Shown here piece by piece: positions 1 to 4,841 of a DNA stretch of 7,194 nucleotides; within the stretch, counting starts at the first letter, position 1, and every line of letters begins with the position of its first letter. The position numbers and the translations under genes were made by a program. Origin of the DNA: an uncultured Actinomycetes bacterium (GTDB taxonomy: Bacteria > Actinomycetota > Thermoleophilia > Gaiellales > F1-60-MAGs149). The notes beneath the pieces are model-generated. The model worked only from the letters and a program-made list of their open reading frames with translations. It ran no database searches and was not told the origin of the DNA. The stretch is from the NCBI GenBank assembly GCA_903847495.1, contig CAINDT010000288.1:1-7194 (forward strand). Reading direction: 5' to 3'.

Positions 1-483
1 ACCGGGATTGGCGGCGACCGCAGCAGCCGAGGCCTGTGCAGACGTGACTGCACCGGCCGGCAGCGGCGTCGTCACGTGCTCAGACGAGCTCGAGCCGTAC
101 TCGGACGGATCACCGGCGAGCACGGTTTCCGTGTGCGTCGTCGTCGTGCAGTCGACGTCGCAGACGCGGACGCGGACCGTCACCGTGGCGCCGGCAGCAG
201 CGCGCGAGCGGACGTAGCCGCTGCTCAGGACGAGCTCGCTCGGGCCCGCGCTGGGATCCCAGTCCTCGGTCTTCAGCTGCGCGCCGCGGCGCGCGATGCG
301 CACCGTGACGCGCGGTGCGACCGTGCCGGTGCCCCGCAGGGTCTCGACCGAGACTTCGACCTTCCGCTTGCCGGCCGTCGAAACCTCGACGGACGACACA
401 TCGGCAGCGGCCGACGCGGTGGCCGCCGCCATGAGGCTCGTCGCGGCGACGGCGCCGATCACGAGCATCCTGGGCTTGTTCAT
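1..483 (-). CDS. exported protein of unknown function, 3' end outside the window
   Basis: The first 161 codons of a gene read leftward from ATG at 483-481 without a stop to the window edge. The N-terminus is a typical Sec signal peptide: MNKPR, then a hydrophobic stretch (about residues 6-24), then an ATASA-A type cleavage site near residue 26, so the mature protein is exported. The mature part begins with short alternating polar and hydrophobic stretches that look like beta strands. It has two close cysteines (VCDVDC), followed by Thr- and Ser-rich segments and an Ala-rich tail that continues past the edge. The start is backed by a strong ribosome-binding site, GAGGAG, about 7 nt upstream. 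I do not recognise a family. It lies 104 nt downstream of the homocysteine methyltransferase on the same strand, and whether it shares that transcript is unclear. Confidence 0.75.
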   Translation of the reverse strand, partial: MNKPRMLVIGAVAATSLMAAATASAAADVSSVEVSTAGKRKVEVSVETLRGTGTVAPRVTVRIARRGAQLKTEDWDPSAGPSELVLSSGYVRSRAAAGATVTVRVRVCDVDCTTTTHTETVLAGDPSEYGSSSSEHVTTPLPAGAVTSAQASAAAVAANPG

Positions 484-565
484 CGTGGACTCCTCTTGTG
501 CTGCGCCAGTACGACGCGTTCGTGCACAGGCAGACCACGGACCGCGCAGGATCTGACGCGGCTTC

Positions 566-595
566 CTGAGAGGAGTCTGAGAGGCCCCTAGGCCT
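566..595. repeat. short direct repeat and small hairpin at the 3' end of the methyltransferase gene
   Basis: The octamer CTGAGAGG occurs at 566-573 and again at 577-584. Next to it, AGGCC (582-586) and GGCCT (591-595) can pair around a four-base loop that contains the stop codon. On the minus strand this is followed by a pyrimidine-rich stretch but no clear run of T. It could be a weak terminator for the methyltransferase transcript, or chance. Confidence 0.25.
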
Positions 596-1472
596 TGACG
601 ATGTCGCGCATCGCGGCGATGTGCGCCGGCGTCGAGCCGCAGCACGCGCCAATCACGTCGATACCGAGCTCGCGCATGTCGGTAGCCCACTCGGCCATCA
701 CCTCGGGCGAGCCGTCGTAGATGAACTCATCACCGACGAGCTTCGGCAGGCCCGCGTTCGACTGCGTCATCAGGAACACGCCCTCGGGGCGCGCCTCGAC
801 CATCTCGGCGGCAATCGTGCGCATCTCATCGACGCCGCGACCGCAGTTGGCACCGACGATGCTGACGCCCATGGCGCTGACGGCCTCGACGGCCTGGCCG
901 GGCTTGATACCCATCATCGTGCGCAGGTTCGTATCGAACGACATCGTCACGAGGATCGGCAACCCTGGCGCCTCGGCCTTGGCGGCGTTGACGGCGGCCT
1001 CGACCTCCTGGAGATCGCTCATCGTCTCGATCAGAATCGCGTCGGCTCCACCCGCGACGAGACCGCGAATCTGCTCGGCGAAGAGCTCCTGCGCGGACTC
1101 GGGCGTGAGCGTGCCCATCGGCTCCATCAGATCGCCGCTCGGGCCGACGTCACCGAGCACGTACGTGCCCGGGTGGCGGTCGACGACCTTGCGCGCCACA
1201 GCAGCACCAGCCCGGTTGAGCTCCTCAACGCGGTCGCCCAAGTCGTGCATCTCCAGCCGCGGCCGCGTGCCGCCGAACGTGCAGGTGGTGATCAGATTGG
1301 AGCCAGCGTCGGCGTAGGCCTCGAGGATCGCCTCGATCTTCTCGGGGTGGTCGACATTCCAGAGCTCGGGGGCGCCGCCGTCGGTGAGACCAGCGTCTTG
1401 GAGCATCGTGCCCATCGCGCCATCACCCAGCAGGTGACCGCCGCCTTGCAGCGTCTCGAGAATGCCGCTCAT
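588..1472 (-). CDS. stand-alone homocysteine S-methyltransferase (BHMT / MetH N-domain family)
   Basis: The product (294 residues) transfers a methyl group to homocysteine to make methionine, in the cytoplasm. It is the zinc-dependent homocysteine-binding barrel alone, without the folate, cobalamin or activation domains of MetH. Visible motifs are GDGAMGTML (17-23 region), PELWNVDHPEKI (about 35-46), GDVGPSGDL (107-115), GANCG with Cys210, and GACCGS with Cys277-Cys278. These three cysteines are the family's zinc ligands. Residue 64 is Cys (TTCTFGG) where the family usually has Asn (TNTFGG). The start at 1472 is fixed by AGGAGG six bases upstream; a longer reading to 1637 would overlap most of the preceding gene. 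It follows the Virulence_fact-like gene by 1 nt, so the two are surely cotranscribed. The methyl donor cannot be read from sequence: betaine, S-methylmethionine or a methylated corrinoid protein are all possible. Confidence 0.9.
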   Translation of the reverse strand: MSGILETLQGGGHLLGDGAMGTMLQDAGLTDGGAPELWNVDHPEKIEAILEAYADAGSNLITTCTFGGTRPRLEMHDLGDRVEELNRAGAAVARKVVDRHPGTYVLGDVGPSGDLMEPMGTLTPESAQELFAEQIRGLVAGGADAILIETMSDLQEVEAAVNAAKAEAPGLPILVTMSFDTNLRTMMGIKPGQAVEAVSAMGVSIVGANCGRGVDEMRTIAAEMVEARPEGVFLMTQSNAGLPKLVGDEFIYDGSPEVMAEWATDMRELGIDVIGACCGSTPAHIAAMRDIVKA

Positions 1473-1473
1473 G

Positions 1474-1779
1474 TCATGCCTCCTGGGCCGGGCCGAGCTC
1501 GTCAAGCAGGGCGTTGAGGCGATCCTCATCGAGGTCGGCCTCGAGGTCGTTGGCGACGCGCTGCACGACGTCGGTCGGCGTGCCGTCAGCAGGCGTCCAG
1601 TCGCCCTTGCGCCACCCCTCCATGTACGCGTCGGCATCGGACTCGCCGAGGCGCATGGCGGCCTCGTCGATCGCCTCCTGGAAGCGCTGGGCGAGCTGGG
1701 CTCGCGCCGTCTCGTCGCCTTCGCGGGCCATGACCATGGACGGGATGTCGCGCCAGTAGGTGATCTGATATTCGCTCAT
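1474..1779 (-). CDS. small Virulence_fact-domain-like protein (CvfC-type)
   Basis: A 101-residue soluble, acidic protein without signal peptide or membrane segment. The N-terminal half carries ITYWRDIPSMVMAR (6-19), RFQEAIDEAAMRLG (32-45) and DAYMEGWRKGDW (50-61). This matches my memory of the Pfam Virulence_fact domain (PF13769; pattern YWRDIP, RF..AID.AAMR, DAY...WR), which is also found in the conserved virulence factor CvfC. The biochemical role of that domain is not established. The C-terminal 40 residues (DVVQRVANDLEADLDEDRLNALL) look helical. Its stop is 1 nt from the methyltransferase ATG, which points to a job in one-carbon or methyl transfer metabolism. The ATG at 1779 comes 7 nt after a -10 element, with no ribosome-binding site, so the mRNA is probably leaderless. 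An in-frame reading up to 1965 exists but runs through the promoter and has no family likeness. Confidence 0.8.
   Translation of the reverse strand: MSEYQITYWRDIPSMVMAREGDETARAQLAQRFQEAIDEAAMRLGESDADAYMEGWRKGDWTPADGTPTDVVQRVANDLEADLDEDRLNALLDELGPAQEA
1479..1484 (-). promoter_or_regulatory. ribosome-binding site that sets the methyltransferase start
   Basis: AGGAGG on the minus strand lies six bases before ATG 1472-1470, inside the last codons of the upstream gene. It decides between this start and the longer reading from 1637. Confidence 0.85.
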
Positions 1780-1786
1780 GTTGCGC

Positions 1787-1815
1787 ACTATAACATTTTG
1801 ACCCGCGGCGCCCAA
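1787..1815 (-). promoter_or_regulatory. promoter of the Virulence_fact-like / methyltransferase operon
   Basis: On the minus strand a -35 TTGGGC (1815-1810) and a -10 TATAGT (1792-1787) are separated by exactly 17 bp, with an extended -10 TG one base before the hexamer. Transcription should start near 1780, next to the ATG at 1779, giving a leaderless mRNA. The spacer holds AAAA, unusual in this GC-rich DNA. Confidence 0.7.
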
Positions 1816-1830
1816 CCCGGCTGATAGCGT
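1798..1830 (+). promoter_or_regulatory. possible divergent promoter for the 30-residue membrane protein
   Basis: On the plus strand TTGACC (1798-1803, five of six consensus bases) is followed by GATAGCGT (1823-1830). Reading the -10 as GATAGC gives a 19-bp spacer and 8 nt to the ATG. Reading it as TAGCGT (TANNNT type) gives 21 bp and 6 nt. The spacing is long, so this is weaker than the minus-strand promoter it interleaves with. Confidence 0.4.
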
Positions 1831-1836
1831 GTGCGC

Positions 1837-1929
1837 ATGCCGTGGTGGATCCCCGCTCTGATCGTCGCCTGGGTCGCGATCGTGATTGTGACGACGATCC
1901 TCAAGCGGCCCGTCTACGGCCCCGGTTGA
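1837..1929 (+). CDS. candidate 30-residue single-pass membrane protein
   Basis: ATG at 1837 opens a 30-codon frame ending in TGA at 1927-1929. The product starts MPWW, continues with an unbroken hydrophobic stretch of about 18 residues (IPALIVAWVAIVIVTTIL, 5-22), then the basic pair KR and a short tail PVYGPG. By the positive-inside rule the tail should face the cytoplasm. The reading frame shows little beyond the peptide's character, so support comes from context. It is divergent from a probable operon promoter, has promoter-like elements ending 6-8 nt before the ATG, has no ribosome-binding site (as expected for a leaderless mRNA), and has a strong hairpin 35 nt after the stop. I do not recognise a family. 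It could be a small regulatory or accessory membrane peptide. It could also be chance within a small RNA transcript. Confidence 0.5.
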   Translation: MPWWIPALIVAWVAIVIVTTILKRPVYGPG

Positions 1930-1963
1930 GCCGTCGTCCAGGGCACGCGTCTCGTGTCCGAGC

Positions 1964-2001
1964 ATCGTCAGAGGAAAGCGGCGAAAGCCGCGGCTGACGA
2001 T
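1964..2001. terminator. nested hairpin between convergent genes, likely two-way terminator
   Basis: ATCGTCAG (1964-1971) pairs perfectly with CTGACGAT (1994-2001). Inside it GCGGC-GAAA-GCCGC (1978-1991) forms a second stem with a GNRA-type loop. It lies between the end of the 30-residue reading frame on plus and the stop codon of the DAK2-DegV gene on minus, where a shared terminator is expected. There is no clear T run on either side, so folding alone supports the call. Confidence 0.5.
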
Positions 2002-3725
2002 CAGTCCAGCGCGACGTAGGCCAGACCGAGCGCGCCGGGGCCGGCGTGCGCCCCGATCACCGCGCCGAGCGTGAGGACGCGCACCGAGCGGATGCCACCG
2101 CGGGCGTCGCGCACCAGACGCTCGAGCTCGGCCGCCGCCTGCGGATCTGCCGCGTGCGCGATGGCGACATCGATCTCTGCGTACGGTGCAGATCGGCGCA
2201 CGAGCTCTGCAACCAGGGCCGGCAGCACGCGATCAGCGCCACGCACCTTACCCGCCGGGACGACCTCGCCATCCTCGATCGCGAGCAGCGGACGCACCCC
2301 GAGCAGCGTGCCGACGAGCGCCTGTGCGCGACCGATGCGCCCACCCCGCTGCAGGTACTCGAGCGTCGGCACGCTGAACAGGCAGTCGCAACTGCGACGC
2401 GCTCGCTCGACCACTGCCGGCAGTTCCTTCGGTGGTACACCGTTGTCGAGGGCCTGTTGCGCGCGCATGACGGCAAGGGCCAGCGGCATCGACACGTTGA
2501 GACTGTCGATCACCGTCACCCGACCGGGGAACTCGCGCGCGGCGGCGTGCGCCGAGGCGCAGGTACCGCTCAACTTCGAGGAGATGTGGATCGACACCAC
2601 GTCGTCGTACGTCTCGAGCAACTCGGCGTACACCGCCACGAACGCACCCGGCGAGGGCTGCGAGGTGCGTGGATGCATCGGGTCGGTCTGCAGACGCGCA
2701 TAGAACTCCTCGACCGTGAGATCGACGTAATCGCGCACCTCCTCGTCACCGAAGTGCACGGTCAGCGGCACCATGCGCCACGAGTCGCGATCCGGCACCG
2801 GCAGATCCGCGGTCGAGTCGTAGACGATCGCCGTGCCGCCGGCGCGGATGGCCGCGGCCTCGCGGATACCGGCGTGCATGTCCGACACCGCCGGATCGGA
2901 GACAGCGCCGAACGCCGCGGCGGCGGCAAGAACCACATCGGCGTCGTCGGCGTGCACATGCACGCGCGCCAGTGCCGCATCGCCCACGACAACGACGGAA
3001 TCGCCCCACGTGCCTGCTGCCGCACGCACCGCGTCGACGTCGGCACCGCGCAGCACGAACCCGACGCACCAGCGGTAGCGACTCGAGGGATCGTGCACGT
3101 GCGCCGCCGGTACAGACGCTACCGCTGCGTCGTCGTCGACGACCTCGTCCCCATCGATCGCGGCGACCAGCCCCTCCAAGATCGTGACGAGGCCGGCGGC
3201 TCCCGCATCGACAACGCCCGCATCGGCGAGCATCCCGAGCTGATCGGGGGTGCGCTCGAGCGCGGTGCGCGCGCCGCTCAGCGCAGCCCGGAGCGCCCCC
3301 TCCACGGTCTCCCCCGCGCACGCCTCGGCTGCGGCGCGCGCGACGGTGAGCATCGTCCCCTCCACCGGCTCCGGTACAGCGGCATACGCCGCGTCTGCCC
3401 CGGCGCGCAGTGCCGCTCGGACGGCGGCACCATCCACCGGTGTCGGCAACGAGAGCACGGCCGCACGCACGAGCGCAGACAGAATCGTGCCACTGTTGCC
3501 GCGCGCGCCCAGGAGCGCCGCATCAGCCGCGGCACGCGCGGGGTCGCCCGGGTTCGCGCGCAGCGCGGCCGCGATCGCATCGACGGTCGACAGCAGGTTC
3601 GACCCGGTATCCCCGTCCGCGACGGGGTACACGTTGATCGCGTTGAGATGCTCTCGTTCACCGACCAGACGCGCACGGGCGCTGGCGGCGAGAGTCGACG
3701 GCGACGGCAGAGGTGGATGCGACAC
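2001..3725 (-). CDS. DAK2-DegV fusion, probable single-chain fatty acid kinase
   Basis: The 574-residue product joins what are usually two proteins: FakA, which phosphorylates a fatty acid with ATP, and FakB/DegV, which holds the fatty acid. The pathway feeds acyl-phosphate to phospholipid synthesis. Residues 1-192 are a DhaL/DAK2 kinase domain with the Mg-ATP motif NVYPVADGDTGSN (31-43), GARGNSGT (73-80) and AGVVDAGAAGL (169-179). Residues about 214-287 match the FakA middle domain, with Cys220, His256 and His258 at the places of its zinc ligands. Residues about 297-574 are a DegV domain with TSQPS (354-358), SGT (Ser386), RGGRI (460-464) and GAVIGAHAGPGALGLAY (His560). The FakA C-terminal domain is absent, replaced by DegV. 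The start is GTG at 3725, preceded by a modest GGGAA site. It is divergent from rpmB, a neighbourhood also seen in Bacillus (rpmB next to yloU-yloV). The gene reads leftward and ends at the hairpin. Confidence 0.92.
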   Translation of the reverse strand: MSHPPLPSPSTLAASARARLVGEREHLNAINVYPVADGDTGSNLLSTVDAIAAALRANPGDPARAAADAALLGARGNSGTILSALVRAAVLSLPTPVDGAAVRAALRAGADAAYAAVPEPVEGTMLTVARAAAEACAGETVEGALRAALSGARTALERTPDQLGMLADAGVVDAGAAGLVTILEGLVAAIDGDEVVDDDAAVASVPAAHVHDPSSRYRWCVGFVLRGADVDAVRAAAGTWGDSVVVVGDAALARVHVHADDADVVLAAAAAFGAVSDPAVSDMHAGIREAAAIRAGGTAIVYDSTADLPVPDRDSWRMVPLTVHFGDEEVRDYVDLTVEEFYARLQTDPMHPRTSQPSPGAFVAVYAELLETYDDVVSIHISSKLSGTCASAHAAAREFPGRVTVIDSLNVSMPLALAVMRAQQALDNGVPPKELPAVVERARRSCDCLFSVPTLEYLQRGGRIGRAQALVGTLLGVRPLLAIEDGEVVPAGKVRGADRVLPALVAELVRRSAPYAEIDVAIAHAADPQAAAELERLVRDARGGIRSVRVLTLGAVIGAHAGPGALGLAYVALD

Positions 3726-3736
3726 GGTGCGGTGAC

Positions 3737-3766
3737 GGTTCCCGTTTGCGGGGATCGATGGGAACC
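3737..3766. promoter_or_regulatory. interrupted palindrome in the rpmB / DAK2-DegV divergent promoter
   Basis: GGTTCCC (3737-3743) and GGGAACC (3760-3766) are a perfect 7-bp inverted repeat with 16 bp between them. It covers the -35 and spacer of the rpmB promoter and, on the minus strand, the only ribosome-binding-like GGGAA before the DAK2-DegV start. It may be an operator or an mRNA hairpin. No regulator can be named. Confidence 0.4.
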
Positions 3767-3774
3767 AGCATACT
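3746..3774 (+). promoter_or_regulatory. rpmB promoter, probably leaderless
   Basis: TTGCGG (3746-3751) and CATACT (3769-3774, four of six consensus bases) are 17 bp apart. The -10 ends 7 nt before the rpmB ATG, so transcription would begin at or next to the start codon. No ribosome-binding site precedes that ATG, in agreement. Confidence 0.6.
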
Positions 3775-3781
3775 TCCGCTC

Positions 3782-3973
3782 ATGTCGCGCATCTGCTCCT
3801 CCTGTGGCCGTGGTCCGTCCTTCGGCAATAACCGCAGCCACTCCATGATCGCCACGAAGCGCCGCTTCGACGCGAACCTGCAGAAGCTGCGCATCCTCAA
3901 GAACGGCGTCGCCGTTCGCGCCTACGTCTGCACTCGCTGCCTCAAGGCTGGCAAAGTGCAGCGCGCGCTCTAG
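3782..3973 (+). CDS. rpmB: 50S ribosomal protein L28 (bL28)
   Basis: A 63-residue basic protein of the large ribosomal subunit, at the family's usual length. It begins MSRICSSCGRGP, then FGNNRSHS, TKRRF, NLQK and the C-terminal CTRCLKAGKVQRA, all diagnostic of L28. Cys5, Cys8, Cys50 and Cys53 form two CxxC pairs, so this is the zinc-binding (C+) form. An earlier in-frame ATG at 3713 adds 23 residues unlike L28 and would overlap the divergent gene. The start at 3782 fits both the family and the -10 element 7 nt upstream. The stop TAG is followed at once by an inverted repeat. Confidence 0.97.
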   Translation: MSRICSSCGRGPSFGNNRSHSMIATKRRFDANLQKLRILKNGVAVRAYVCTRCLKAGKVQRAL

Positions 3974-4034
3974 TCCGACGTCACTCGTCATCAGCGTCGC
4001 TCGACGCCGGCCGCCGCATGCCGTCACGTCGGAC
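3973..4034 (+). terminator. inverted repeat after rpmB, likely terminator
   Basis: GTCCGACGT (3973-3981, starting at the last base of the rpmB stop) pairs perfectly with ACGTCGGAC (4026-4034). A smaller stem, GCGTC-GCTC-GACGC (3994-4007), folds inside the 44-nt interior. No T tract follows. Confidence 0.45.
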
Positions 4035-4059
4035 ACGGTAGGCCCGGGCCCATGGTGTC
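4032..4059. repeat. imperfect GC-rich palindrome between convergent rpmB and ribH
   Basis: GACAC (4032-4036) and GTGTC (4055-4059) enclose GGCCCGGGCC (4041-4050), giving a nearly symmetric 28-bp palindrome that overlaps the end of the previous inverted repeat by three bases. The two structures exclude each other in RNA. It may be part of a two-way terminator between rpmB and the riboflavin operon, or a protein-binding site. Confidence 0.35.
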
Positions 4060-4337
4060 ATCCCCGATCTGTGACGCACTAGGTCTGATTCCGCGCCGTT
4101 GCGCACGAGGCGCCGCCCTGCACGGCGCGATCTCGCGCGCAGAGCACGCCCAGAGCGCATGCGCCGAGTCGCAGGTCATGCCATTTACGCCCGCACCCGC
4201 TGGCAGTCGCGCGGGAGTGTCCGGACATGGTGGGCCCAGCTTGTCCTGGTGGAGAGCCGGACGCCGCGGTCGGCCCGGTCAACTCCGCGCGGCGATAGCG
4301 CAAGTCCGTGGCACGCCGGTGGCGATCGGGGAGCAAG
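4060..4337. other. about 280 bp with no gene recognised
   Basis: This lies between convergent rpmB and ribH. Short open frames cross it on both strands, but they are Arg-, Ala- and Ser-rich, lack ribosome-binding sites, run into ribH and resemble no family I know. I see no tRNA, tmRNA, SRP RNA or riboswitch pattern. The stretch is somewhat less orderly than the genes around it and could be decayed coding sequence or a 3' untranslated region of the riboflavin operon. Confidence 0.5.
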
Positions 4338-4841
4338 TCAGATCGCGCGCAGCGTGCTGAGCAGGCCGAGCGCGGCACCAGCGGCCTCGCGGCCCTTGTG
4401 CCCCTCGCTGCCGCCGATGCGATCGACGGCCTGCTGGTGCGTCTCTACGGTGAGGACGCCGAAGGCGACCGGCACGCCGGTCTTGAGGCCTGCCTCGGTG
4501 ACGCCACGCGCCGCCTCGTTGCAGACGTAGTCGAAGTGCGGCGTATCGCCGCGGATCACGCAGGCCAGGGCGATCACAGCGTCGAAGCCGTTCTGCGCGC
4601 AGTGCTGCGCGGCCAGGCCGACCTCGAACGCACCGGGGATCGGCACGATCGCGATGTCAGCTGCGGCGACGCCACGCTCGATGCACTCGGCAACGGCGCC
4701 GTCGACGAGCGGCTGGACGATATCGGTGTGGTACTCCGCAGCGACGATCGCGACGCGCGTACCCGCAGCAAGACCTGTGGGCTCGATGCGCTGGCTACCG
4801 TCCGGCGCGGAGATGCTCCCCGCGGCGTCGGGTGCGGTCAC
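4338..4841 (-). CDS. ribH: 6,7-dimethyl-8-ribityllumazine synthase
   Basis: The 167-residue enzyme condenses 5-amino-6-ribitylaminouracil with 3,4-dihydroxy-2-butanone 4-phosphate, the step before riboflavin synthase, and usually forms a cytoplasmic icosahedral or pentameric shell. Key motifs are IPGAFEVG (68-75), VIRGDTPHFDYVCNEA (95-110) with catalytic His102, and GVLTVET (128-134), Arg141 and HKGREAA (148-154) near the C-terminus. At the substrate-stacking site, where Bacillus has Phe-Asn, this protein has Tyr37-His38, close to the Trp-His I recall in the mycobacterial enzyme. About 25 residues precede the first conserved strand (GTRVAIVAAEYH). The start is GTG at 4841, overlapping the ribBA stop by 4 nt (GTGA) with no clear ribosome-binding site, so translation is probably coupled. 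It is the last gene of the riboflavin operon. Confidence 0.95.
   Translation of the reverse strand: MTAPDAAGSISAPDGSQRIEPTGLAAGTRVAIVAAEYHTDIVQPLVDGAVAECIERGVAAADIAIVPIPGAFEVGLAAQHCAQNGFDAVIALACVIRGDTPHFDYVCNEAARGVTEAGLKTGVPVAFGVLTVETHQQAVDRIGGSEGHKGREAAGAALGLLSTLRAI

Noticed and set aside
1473..1637. N-terminal extension of the homocysteine methyltransferase to an upstream start
   Set aside because: It would overlap the Virulence_fact-like gene, lacks family likeness, and the AGGAGG before 1472 marks the true start.
1780..1965. N-terminal extension of the Virulence_fact-like protein by 62 residues
   Set aside because: It runs through a well-spaced promoter and the divergent 30-residue frame, and the domain starts right after the ATG at 1779.
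3713..3781. Earlier start for rpmB
   Set aside because: The added 23 residues do not resemble L28, would cover its promoter and overlap the divergent gene start.
2046..3848. 600-codon open frame on the plus strand
   Set aside because: It is antisense to the DAK2-DegV gene, Arg/His-rich with no family motifs, and arises from the high GC of the third codon positions of the real gene.
4079..4530. Open frames on both strands in the rpmB-ribH gap
   Set aside because: They extend into ribH as shadows, lack ribosome-binding sites and have low-complexity Arg/Ala/Ser composition.
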